Below, piece by piece: positions 8,684-15,874 of a DNA stretch of 64,000 bases. Position 1 is the first letter of the stretch. Each line of letters opens with the position of its first letter. The notes below the pieces were generated by a model that was not told where the DNA came from, did no database searches, and saw nothing but the letters and a program-made list of their open reading frames with translations. Origin of the DNA: Acidimicrobiaceae bacterium (GTDB taxonomy: Bacteria; Actinomycetota; Acidimicrobiia; Acidimicrobiales; RAAP-2); assembly GCA_027306605.1 (NCBI GenBank), contig DAHUZK010000016.1:1-64000 (forward strand), written 5' to 3'. The translations under genes and the position numbers were made by a program.

Positions 8684-9448
8684 CTAATGTTCTTTGGTCC
8701 GTCCGCTGGTGCGTTCCACGATGTCGGCGGCGATCTCTCGAAGTTTCCGGTTCTCTCGCTGGGAAGCCCTCACAAGCAGTTGGAACGCTTCTTCGGGCGT
8801 CCGCCCTCCCGGGGCCATCAAGATCCCGATGGCCTGCTCGATGGTCGCTCGTGACCGGAGTGCAACCTGCAGGCCCTCTGCTCTCTGGCGAGCATCCCAA
8901 AAGTCCCGCGCGTTGAGGAGCAGGACGGCCGCCTGATCGACGAACTGACTCAGGGCATAGTCCGGTTGACCCACGAACTGTGCTGGGCGTCGCGAATAGA
9001 GGTTGAATGCCCCGAACGCCGAATCACTGTGGACTGCTATCGGCAGGGAGAGGATGGATATCACTCCGTGTGCGCGAGCTTCCTTGCCGAACTCCGGCCA
9101 GCGCTCGTCCGTTGCCGTGTCGTCGATCCGAATGGGCACCTGGGATCGGATGGCTTCCAGACAGGGACCCCTGCCTGCCTCGTACTGCACGTCGTCGATC
9201 GGAAGGGTCTCCGGATCCGTGTAGGTCCAGCTGCGAGGCGCGCTGTCGAGCACGACCGTGATGCCCGCCATATCGGCGCCGGACCGGTCGCGGGCCAGCT
9301 TTGCAACCCATGTTACCGTGGCGACCAGATCATGCTCGGCGAGCACGAGGCCACTCAATTCGGGCATGGTGCCCTGTGTGTCGGTCCATTCGGGCAAAGT
9401 GCCCCGGTTGTCCGCTTCAGGCGACGATTCACGCGACGCTTCCGTCAC
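8684..9448 (-). CDS. GAF-ANTAR regulator, RNA-binding antiterminator type
   Basis: About 254 residues from the GTG at 9448. Residues about 40-165 form a GAF domain (AKLARDRSGADMAGITVVLD...VQYEAGRGPCLEAIRSQVPIRIDDTATDERWPEF...ILSLPIAV), and the last 60 an ANTAR domain (QVALRSRATIEQAIGILMAPGGRTPEEAFQLLVRASQRENRKLREIAADIV). In this actinobacterial family the GAF part senses a small signal and the ANTAR part binds paired RNA hairpins in target mRNAs to prevent termination. The ANTAR core I-E-Q-A-I-G-I-L-M is intact. The open frame extends upstream to 9766 but that part does not look like protein. The start is uncertain: no strong ribosome binding site is seen, and an ATG 28 codons further in (MPELSG) is an alternative. 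Confidence 0.85.
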   Translation of the reverse strand: MTEASRESSPEADNRGTLPEWTDTQGTMPELSGLVLAEHDLVATVTWVAKLARDRSGADMAGITVVLDSAPRSWTYTDPETLPIDDVQYEAGRGPCLEAIRSQVPIRIDDTATDERWPEFGKEARAHGVISILSLPIAVHSDSAFGAFNLYSRRPAQFVGQPDYALSQFVDQAAVLLLNARDFWDARQRAEGLQVALRSRATIEQAIGILMAPGGRTPEEAFQLLVRASQRENRKLREIAADIVERTSGRTKEH

Positions 9449-9865
9449 GATGCACAGGGTAAGGAGGCGCGTCCCTCGCAGGTAGGGACAATGGTCCTGA
9501 CCCGACCGGTCTCGCGGTCCCCAGAATCGAGTGCCGAGAAGGACGGCACGCCACTCAAAGGCACGGGTGCAGGGCAGAACGAGCGGTCCTCGGGCTCCCA
9601 CCACGGCCGGAGCGTGAACGCCGGGCCCACCGTGGGCGGTGGCCGACCCATGAGCCGTGTCAACAACCTGGCTGGCCGACACCGAGTCCGGATCGGATCG
9701 TGAGTTCCATGGTGTCGCATCGCCGATCGGAGCCGCGCCGCCCGCCGTGCATCCTCCCGGCGACAACGCAAACCTCCCGTCTCCGATTGCGGCCTGACGA
9801 TTGCGTGCGGTCCGGGACTGTAACCTGAGCGGGCGCGCTCGTGACAGCAGGAAGGAGGTTGGCCG
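9449..9865. other. intergenic region between divergent genes
   Basis: About 420 bases between the GAF-ANTAR gene and the zinc-ribbon gene. Frames here are shadow-like. A TAACCT at 9821-9826 may be the -10 box of the zinc-ribbon gene, about 40 bases upstream of its start. Nothing else is supported. Confidence 0.4.
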
Positions 9866-10396
9866 GTGCCTGCTTGCTCCCGCTGCCTTGTCGAAGTGAC
9901 CCCGGGAACTACGCTCTGCCCGAAGTGCGGCGCCGCCATCAGGCCGACGGTCTTGCCGCGCCCGACACCGAAGCGGATCCGGAAGTCACGCCAACGCCTC
10001 GACGCGCTGGATCGCAGCGATCTCGTTGTCGGCCCTGCCAGCTTGGTCCTCCTGGTGTCGTTCTGGCTGCCTTGGTACCGCATCGGCCCTTTTTCGGCCG
10101 ACGGGCTCAGCGCCCATGGCTGGCTGTTCATCGCGGTAATGGACGCATTCGTGCTGGTGCTCTACTTCTTGATCACCGCCTTCGGTGTGGGTGACTTGGC
10201 CGCAACAGGCCGCATGTCCAAGGAGCAGCTTCTGGCCCTGCTCACCGGGGTCAACCTGGCTCTCGTGGTCTTGGGCTTCCTGCTCAAGCCTGCCGGCTTC
10301 GGATGGGCTTGGGGCGCCTTCCTCGCGTTGGTTGCGGCCATCGTGGCGTTTGTGCCCTTCGGTGTTCCCCTGATCAAGTCCCGACGTCAGCGTTGA
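9866..10396 (+). CDS. zinc-ribbon membrane protein
   Basis: A 176-residue protein with a GTG start behind a strong AAGGAGG. The N-terminus is a zinc ribbon, C-SR-C at residues 4-7 and CP-K-C at 18-21. It is followed by a basic linker (PKRIRKSRQRLD) and four hydrophobic segments: about 53-70, 84-106, 122-140 and 147-168. Such ribbon-plus-membrane proteins are widespread in actinobacteria and their roles are mostly unknown; the ribbon probably faces the cytoplasm, given the adjacent positive linker. It reads in the same direction as pncA downstream, but 236 bases separate them. No function is proposed. Confidence 0.8.
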   Translation: MPACSRCLVEVTPGTTLCPKCGAAIRPTVLPRPTPKRIRKSRQRLDALDRSDLVVGPASLVLLVSFWLPWYRIGPFSADGLSAHGWLFIAVMDAFVLVLYFLITAFGVGDLAATGRMSKEQLLALLTGVNLALVVLGFLLKPAGFGWAWGAFLALVAAIVAFVPFGVPLIKSRRQR

Positions 10397-10632
10397 TGCA
10401 CGAGGCGAACCGGTGCGATCGTCGAGGCCCGAGACCATGCCGTACCAGAGGTGGCCTTCAGCTCGGCCCGCAGCTGCAGCTTCAGCTCCCACGCCTGCCG
10501 CGTTGCCGTGGCAACGACGGATCGGCTCGCTGCTGATCGGTCACGAGGAGCAGGAGATTCAGTCGTGCGGGCACATATGAGCTCGTTCGCTACGATGGTC
10601 CCGTCGTCGAGGCCCGCCACCGAGACCCTTGA

Positions 10633-11241
10633 ATGAGCGAAGACTCAATCTACGAGCCGGGGGTCGCGCTGTTGGTGGTTGACCTGCAGAACGACTTCGT
10701 CGACCCTTCCGGCAGCCTGAGGGTCGAGGGCGCACAGGAGATCGTTCCCTTTGCCAATGCCCAGGTGCGTCGGGCCCGGTCAGCCGGGGCGACGGTCATC
10801 TACACGCAGGATTGGCATCCTCCGCACACTCCTCACTTCGCAGCGGACGGCGGTATCTGGCCCGTGCATTGTGTCGCCGGCACCTGGGGTGCGGCTTTCG
10901 TGCCCACGTTGTTGGTCGAGGGACCCGTTGTGCGGAAGGGAACCGGGGGAGAGGACGGCTATTCGGGATTTTCAATGCGGGACGTGGAGTCGGGCTCGAT
11001 TCACTCCACCCGGCTGACCGAGCTCCTCAAAGAGGCCCACGTGCGCACTGTTGTTCTTTGCGGCGTCGCCACGGACTACTGCGTGAAGGAGACCGGGCTG
11101 GACGCCATGAAGTTGGGCTTCGACGTGATCGTGTTGCTCGATGGTGTCCGCGCCGTCGACAGAAATCCCGGCGACGGCGCGAAGGCACTCGAAGAACTCG
11201 CCGCGGTCGGCGTTCAGCTCCGTGATCGGACAAATTCGTGA
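10633..11241 (+). CDS. pncA: nicotinamidase
   Basis: A 202-residue isochorismatase-fold enzyme that hydrolyses nicotinamide to nicotinate and ammonia in the cytoplasm, the first step of the amidated NAD salvage route. The catalytic triad is visible as D17 (VVDLQNDF), K102 (VVRKGTGG) and C150 (ATDYCVKETG). The metal site D60-x-H62-x2-H65 lies in TQDWHPPHTPH. The cis-peptide region CGVATDYC is canonical. Length and motifs fit PncA rather than isochorismatase, which lacks this metal site. It starts an apparent cluster with a GNAT gene and pncB, and pncB uses its product. A TACGAT at 10591-10596 may be its -10 box. Confidence 0.93.
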   Translation: MSEDSIYEPGVALLVVDLQNDFVDPSGSLRVEGAQEIVPFANAQVRRARSAGATVIYTQDWHPPHTPHFAADGGIWPVHCVAGTWGAAFVPTLLVEGPVVRKGTGGEDGYSGFSMRDVESGSIHSTRLTELLKEAHVRTVVLCGVATDYCVKETGLDAMKLGFDVIVLLDGVRAVDRNPGDGAKALEELAAVGVQLRDRTNS

Positions 11242-11275
11242 TCCCTGTGTCTCTCGACCTTCGGCAAGAGAAGTC

Positions 11276-11773
11276 GTGATCACGATCCGAGCCCGAACCT
11301 TTCCCGATCTCGAAGAGCTCACATCACTGATCGCCCGCGTGCGGATGGTCGATGGATATCCTCTCCATCTGCCCGACGACGATGCTCGGCGCTTCCTGAC
11401 CGATCCAAGTCCCATCGGTGCATGGGTCGCCGACGACGGGGGTCGCGTCGTGGGCCATGTCGCCGTGAACTTGTCGTCGAACCAGGGGGTCATGGACGTG
11501 GTCCATGAGGCTGGCATCGACGGCGGCGTCGGCTTCATCGCCCGATTGCTCGTGGATCCCGATGTTCGTCGGAAAGGAATCGGCAGGCAGCTTCTGGATC
11601 GGGGCAGAGCTCACCTCCTGTCCCTCGGGCGGACTCCTGTTCTCGACGTCGTCGCTTCGTCGACGGCTGCCATTTCGCTGTACGGATCCTCGGGATGGAC
11701 GGTGATCGGCACGGCGCAGTTCGAGGTGCCCGGGCAGGTGATCACCGAACTCGTCTTCACGACGCACGCCTGA
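11276..11773 (+). CDS. GNAT-family N-acetyltransferase
   Basis: A 165-residue protein beginning at a GTG, 34 bases after the pncA stop. The acetyl-CoA-binding motif A is clear: FIARLLVDPDVRRKGIGRQLLDRGRAHL, with the R/Q-x-x-G-x-G/A turn as RRKGIG near residue 100. The preceding strand GRVVGHVAVNL and the following VLDVVASSTAAISLYGSSGWTVIG complete the GNAT fold. GNAT enzymes acetylate amines on small molecules or proteins using acetyl-CoA. The substrate is unknown; its position between pncA and pncB hints at, but does not prove, a link with NAD metabolism. The start is supported only weakly by an AGAG upstream. Confidence 0.85.
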   Translation: MITIRARTFPDLEELTSLIARVRMVDGYPLHLPDDDARRFLTDPSPIGAWVADDGGRVVGHVAVNLSSNQGVMDVVHEAGIDGGVGFIARLLVDPDVRRKGIGRQLLDRGRAHLLSLGRTPVLDVVASSTAAISLYGSSGWTVIGTAQFEVPGQVITELVFTTHA

Positions 11774-11863
11774 GGTCATTCACTGCTGCCGATCGGCCGA
11801 CTTCACTCGGGCATGCGGCTGCGAAGTGTTGCCGGCTGCGCCGCGGTCGCCCATCATGTCCTC

Positions 11864-13189
11864 ATGAGCGGCGCCCTACTGCTGGATCTCTACGAGCTCA
11901 CTATGGCCTCGAGCTACTCGCGCCGGGCCATGACCGCACCCGCCACATTCAGCCTGTTCGTCAGGCGCCTCCCGCCGGAGCGGGGTTTCCTTGTCGCTGC
12001 CGGTCTCGAACCGGTGCTGGAATTCCTCGAAGATTTCCATTTCGAGGAAGAGGATCTCTTTTACCTGAGCTCTCTGGGGATGCCCGGGGACGCTCTCGAG
12101 GCATTCTCGTCTCTTCGGTTCACCGGGGACGTCTGGGCCGTTCCCGAAGGAACGATCGTCTTCGCCAACGAACCGATCATCGAAGTCACTGCACCTTTGC
12201 CCGAGGCGCAGGTCGTCGAGACCGTCGTGCTCAACCGGATCAGCTTCAATACGGCCGTCGCATCGAAGGCTGCCCGATGTGTCATGGCGACAGAGGGTCG
12301 TATCGAACTCGTCGATTTCGGGATGCGCCGGAGCCAAGGCCTCGACGCCGCCCTGGATGCAGCTCGGACGTCGGCCATGGTTGGATTCGTCGCCACGAGC
12401 AATGTGGAGGCTGCGCGCAGATACGGACTCGTTCCCTCGGGAACGATGGCGCACTCCTATGTCGAAGCCTTCGTGGACGAAGTGCAGGCGTTTCGCGCCT
12501 TTGGCACCGACCATCCCGAACGAGCGACCTTCCTGGTCGATACCTATGACACGCTGAGCGGCGTCGGCAACGCGATCGAGGTGATTCGCGAACTGCACCT
12601 CGAGGAGAACGCGGGCATCCGCCTCGACAGCGGCGATCTCTCGTCGCTTTCCTTCGAAGCGCGTCGGCTTCTCGACGACTCGGGGCTGACGTCGGTCAAG
12701 ATCGTGGTATCGGGCACCCTCGACGAGCATCGTCTCGCTCGACTGGTTGCCGATCGTGCGCCGATCGATGCTGCCGGCGTGGGCACCCGCATGAGCGTGT
12801 CGGCCGACGCGCCGTACCTCGACTCCGCTTACAAACTTGTCTCATACGGCGGCAGACCCGCGGCGAAGTTCTCCACGGGCAAGGCGACGTACCCCGGGGC
12901 CAAGCAGGCCTTCCGGAGTCCCGAATCCGGGGACCTGCTCGGACTGCGCGAGGAAGCGCCGCCACCTGGGTTCGCTCCACTGCTGGAGCAGGTGATGGAA
13001 AAGGGGCGCCGACGACAGCCCCCCGAAGCGTTGGCGACACAGCAGGCCCGTTTCCGAAGGGGCCTGTCCAACCTTTCGGCCGAGGCCCGCAGACTCGTCG
13101 ATCCCGTCGCGCCGACGGCAGAGATCAGCCCGGCCCTGAAGGTCTTGACGGAGGAGGTCCGGAGCTCGATACGGGCTCAGACAGCCTGA
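11864..13189 (+). CDS. pncB: nicotinate phosphoribosyltransferase
   Basis: A 441-residue enzyme from the ATG at 11864; an ATG 17 codons upstream is possible but the family begins with the LLDLYELTMASSY seen here. It joins nicotinate and PRPP to give nicotinate mononucleotide, with ATP hydrolysis, and so uses the product of pncA two genes upstream. Hallmarks in order: DLYELTMA at the N-terminus, PPERGFLVAAGLEPVLEFL, the FG-x-R block LVDFGMRRSQGLDAA, GTMAHSYVEAF carrying the histidine that is phosphorylated in the family, and IRLDSGDLSSLSFEARRLLD with the PRPP-site aspartates. It closes the salvage cluster. Confidence 0.94.
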   Translation: MSGALLLDLYELTMASSYSRRAMTAPATFSLFVRRLPPERGFLVAAGLEPVLEFLEDFHFEEEDLFYLSSLGMPGDALEAFSSLRFTGDVWAVPEGTIVFANEPIIEVTAPLPEAQVVETVVLNRISFNTAVASKAARCVMATEGRIELVDFGMRRSQGLDAALDAARTSAMVGFVATSNVEAARRYGLVPSGTMAHSYVEAFVDEVQAFRAFGTDHPERATFLVDTYDTLSGVGNAIEVIRELHLEENAGIRLDSGDLSSLSFEARRLLDDSGLTSVKIVVSGTLDEHRLARLVADRAPIDAAGVGTRMSVSADAPYLDSAYKLVSYGGRPAAKFSTGKATYPGAKQAFRSPESGDLLGLREEAPPPGFAPLLEQVMEKGRRRQPPEALATQQARFRRGLSNLSAEARRLVDPVAPTAEISPALKVLTEEVRSSIRAQTA

Positions 13190-13257
13190 CTGGCCGAGAG
13201 ATCACGATTCTGGTGAGCAGATGCACGTCCGCTCGCCCGAGCCGGACTCTCACCGTG

Positions 13258-13461
13258 TTACCCAGTCGTGTGGGGAAGATCCTCGTCTTCGTCGGCCTCG
13301 AGGATCGATTGCTCGAGGACGTCGGCTTCTGCTGCTTCGACGTCAGCCCTCGCCGAATGGGACCGCCCCGCCTCAGAGGACTCCCGTGCTTCTCGCTGCG
13401 TCGCAGCGGTCTCCTGCCGCTGCTCGAGCTCGTCCGCCTCGGGAACAGGCTCTTCGGTCAT
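13258..13461 (-). CDS. small acidic protein with two EADxLEQ motifs
   Basis: A 67-residue highly acidic, glutamate-rich protein. It carries the same short motif twice: PEADELEQRQE at residues 7-17 and EAEADVLEQSI at 42-52, and ends in ADEDEDLPHTTG. I recall small actinobacterial proteins with repeated EAD-x-(L/V)-EQ motifs, which favours a real gene; their function is unknown. Predicted to be disordered or helical and soluble. The ribosome binding site is weak (GTGAG). It is convergent with pncB, with 68 bases between the two stops. The chance that this is a shadow frame is moderate. Confidence 0.5.
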   Translation of the reverse strand: MTEEPVPEADELEQRQETAATQREARESSEAGRSHSARADVEAAEADVLEQSILEADEDEDLPHTTG

Positions 13462-13645
13462 CGCTCACACCAACGCGTCATCCCGAAAAGAATGCCCGCG
13501 ACGGGGATCATCCGTCATGTAACCTGGGTTGCAACATGCCCGGAGGCGTCCGGTCGTTCCGCCCCGCCTGGCCGAGGGGTGAATGGCGCGACGGCACCGG
13601 TGCTCCCGAGGGGCCCGCACGGACCGACGGCCAAAATCAACCGAC

Positions 13646-13679
13646 GATCACGATCAAACAGACTGATGATCACGATCAA
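13646..13679. repeat. two 12-bp direct repeats
   Basis: GATCACGATCAA occurs at 13646-13657 and again at 13668-13679, 22 bases apart start to start. The second copy covers the stop codon of the leftward hydrolase gene. The meaning is unknown. Confidence 0.6.
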
Positions 13680-14446
13680 CAGGATCGGCGCCGGCTGACG
13701 TCGCCGGTCTCCACGATCCAGCGAAGGCTGCGGACAACGGACTCCAGGCCGTGGTCGTCCAGGCCGTGGCCCATCGATTCCACGATCTCGAGACGGCTCG
13801 GTCCCGCAGCGGAGGCATGAAGGCGTTCGGACTGACGCGGTGCGATCAGCCGGTCTCGGGCGCCGTGCACGACGGCCACCGGGAGCCGTACCCGAGTGAG
13901 CGACTCCTCCGGACTCGGCCCGAGGTCCCAGCGCGGCGCTATCCGTACGCCGAGGCAACGGGCTGCGACGAGGCGGCCCGGACGAGTGCGAGTCAAGAGC
14001 ACCATGGCCAGCCCCATTGGGTTGGTAGGCAGGATCCACTGGGCCGGACCGCTGACGATGGCCGCCCCGACGACGGGGGAGCGCGCCTGTGCTGTCGAGT
14101 CCAGGTAGGACGTGACGGCGATGACACCCATGGAGATACCTGTCAGCAGGACCGGTGCGCCATCATGTGCCGCTGCGGTCACCGCAGCTGCCACGTCCAG
14201 GCGTTCACGCATACCCATGCTGCATTGTCCTGTCGAGCGGCCGTGGCCGCGGCTGTCGTACGTGAGGACGTCGTAGCCAGCAGCGAGCACGTGATCGCTG
14301 AGCTGGCGGATGTGGGTGTCGTCGCTGTGCGCGGAGAATCCGTGCACGATCACGACAGTTCCCTGCGCATCCGCTCGGGTCACCCAGCGTGCGCGAAGGG
14401 CAAGACCGTCCTCGGTTCTGAGTGTCGCAACGGTGGATGTCGTCAT
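13676..14446 (-). CDS. alpha/beta hydrolase (serine lipase/thioesterase-like)
   Basis: A 256-residue cytoplasmic hydrolase from the ATG at 14446 (MTTSTVATLRTEDGLALRARW). The oxyanion-hole region is VVIVHGFSAHSDD, followed by TYDSRGHGRSTGQ. The nucleophile elbow is LTGISMGVIAV (serine near residue 105), the acid is in VVHGARDRLIAP, and the histidine in VESMGHGLDDH. The overall plan resembles monoacylglycerol-lipase-like hydrolases that cleave small esters. The frame is open upstream to 14572, where another possible start lies, so the N-terminus is not certain. There is no signal peptide from the chosen start. The substrate is unknown. Confidence 0.83.
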   Translation of the reverse strand: MTTSTVATLRTEDGLALRARWVTRADAQGTVVIVHGFSAHSDDTHIRQLSDHVLAAGYDVLTYDSRGHGRSTGQCSMGMRERLDVAAAVTAAAHDGAPVLLTGISMGVIAVTSYLDSTAQARSPVVGAAIVSGPAQWILPTNPMGLAMVLLTRTRPGRLVAARCLGVRIAPRWDLGPSPEESLTRVRLPVAVVHGARDRLIAPRQSERLHASAAGPSRLEIVESMGHGLDDHGLESVVRSLRWIVETGDVSRRRSC

Positions 14447-14627
14447 GAGAGCACGCAGTGCTGCAGGTCCAGCGCGGTGGTCGGGGCATTCGTCGCCACC
14501 GATCCCGGCCCCCCCGGAATCGTAGGACTCCGACGGAGTGGCGGAACAGGCCGCCACGAGAGCCGGGTACACGGATGAGAACGGGTACCCGTGTTCCGGA
14601 CCTCAGGATGACTCGTCGTCCGCACTC

Positions 14628-14669
14628 TCTGTGACTTCTGTGACTTCTGTGACTTCTGTGAATTCTGTG
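14628..14669. repeat. 9-bp tandem repeat, four and a half copies
   Basis: TCTGTGACT repeats at 14628, 14637 and 14646, a fourth copy at 14655 ends AT instead of CT, and a partial fifth (TCTGTGG) follows. It lies in non-coding DNA between the hydrolase and the small membrane protein, close to the change from lower-GC to GC-rich DNA. Confidence 0.9.
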
Positions 14670-14740
14670 GCGTGCTCGGCGGCTGGTGCTCATGGCCTGT
14701 ACGACGTTTGGGCGCCGTTGAAGAGGGCAAGACGACCCTC

Positions 14741-14887
14741 ATGCTTATCGACATCCTCGTTGCCGTGATCATCGTCGCGATTGCCGCGATACTCGGAATC
14801 GTGGTGCACCCCGTGCTCTGGGTGATCGTCATCGCGGCGATCTTGTGGCTGTTCGGGCGCAGCCGCGCCCGGGCCGGCGCCCACTAG
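14741..14887 (+). CDS. very small hydrophobic membrane protein
   Basis: A 48-residue protein (MLIDILVAVIIVAIAAILG...VVHPVLWVIVIAAILWLFGRSRARAGAH) with two membrane segments, at about residues 3-19 and 25-40, separated by a short turn, and a basic tail. Short two-helix proteins of this kind, ending in LWLFGR-like sequence, are common in actinobacteria and have no known function. GAGGG lies about 14 bases upstream of the ATG, rather far for a ribosome binding site. The open frame begins earlier at a GTG (14672), but the ATG gives the typical protein. Confidence 0.65.
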   Translation: MLIDILVAVIIVAIAAILGIVVHPVLWVIVIAAILWLFGRSRARAGAH

Positions 14888-15031
14888 GGCCCGGCTCCCC
14901 CCGGGCTTTCGAGCGGAGGCAGGCGGGCCCTCGTTCGGTGAAGCGGGTCGGCCGGCCTTCGATGAGATCCGAGCGGTTGCACGGAGTCCGACCGTTCGAC
15001 TGCACCCTGAGCGAGCGGTTGCGAAGAGTGA

Positions 15032-15835
15032 TCAGCGACCGCTCCACACCGGCGCCCGCTTCTCGAGGAAGGCGGCGACCCCCTCGCGGGCATCGGCGGA
15101 GCGCGAGGCCGCGGCCAGGGCTTCGCCGGTGGCGTTCCAGCCGAGGTCGTCCCCGTCTGCCGTGACCTGGTTGATCGCCCGCAGGCAGGCCTGGACCGAC
15201 AGCGGGGCGTTGTCGCAGATCTCCTGAGCCAGCGCGATCGCCCCCTCCAGGGCGGCACCCGGATCCGTGACCACGTTCACGAAGCCGGCCTCATAGCAGC
15301 GATGCGCGTCGATGGGTCGGCCGGTCAGGATCAGCTGTCGGGCCAGGTTGAGGGGAAGCGCCCGCGGGGCTCGGAACAGACCGGCGCACGTGGGCACGAC
15401 CCCGATCCGCACCTCGGGCAGGCCGAAGCGGGCGGTGGAGGAGGCCACGACGAGGTCGCAGGCGAGCACGATCTCGAGGCCGCCCCCCAGGGCCGGGCCT
15501 TCGACAGCAGCGACGAGCGGCTTTCGCCGGTCGCGCCGGATGATCCCGTACTCACCTCCCCGCTCGGTCAGATAGTCGCCCCGAGCCGTCAAGTCGCTTC
15601 CGGCGCTGAAGACGTCGGCCGTGCCGGTGAGCACACCCGCCCACAGCTCGTCGTCGTCTTCCAGCTCGTTGAGCGCGCCGTCGAGCGCGTCGGCCAGAGA
15701 GCGGTCCACGGCATTTCTCTTGCCGGCACGCTGCATCGTGATGACCAGGACGTGACCGGTGCGTCTGCGCCCGACCAGCTCGTCGGCGTGCTCGTGTGTT
15801 TCGTTGCTCACGTGCACCCCCGATCCGTTCGCCAC
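15032..15835 (-). CDS. enoyl-CoA hydratase/isomerase (crotonase) family protein
   Basis: A 267-residue crotonase. The oxyanion-hole peptides are VFSAGSDLTARGD and VEGPALGGGLEIVLACDLVVAS. A glutamate follows in ARFGLPEVRIGVVPTCAGLFR, at the place of one of the two catalytic glutamates of hydratases. Such enzymes add water to enoyl-CoA or isomerise double bonds in fatty-acid or steroid side-chain breakdown. The GTG at 15835 is used; a second GTG nine codons in, behind a G-rich stretch, is an equally good start. A TAGGGT on the minus strand (15848-15853) lies 12 bases upstream and may be its -10 box, giving a very short leader. It stands alone. Confidence 0.87.
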   Translation of the reverse strand: MANGSGVHVSNETHEHADELVGRRRTGHVLVITMQRAGKRNAVDRSLADALDGALNELEDDDELWAGVLTGTADVFSAGSDLTARGDYLTERGGEYGIIRRDRRKPLVAAVEGPALGGGLEIVLACDLVVASSTARFGLPEVRIGVVPTCAGLFRAPRALPLNLARQLILTGRPIDAHRCYEAGFVNVVTDPGAALEGAIALAQEICDNAPLSVQACLRAINQVTADGDDLGWNATGEALAAASRSADAREGVAAFLEKRAPVWSGR

Positions 15836-15874
15836 GGAGCGGGGGTCACCCTACTTCGCCCCTCGGGGGCGCCG

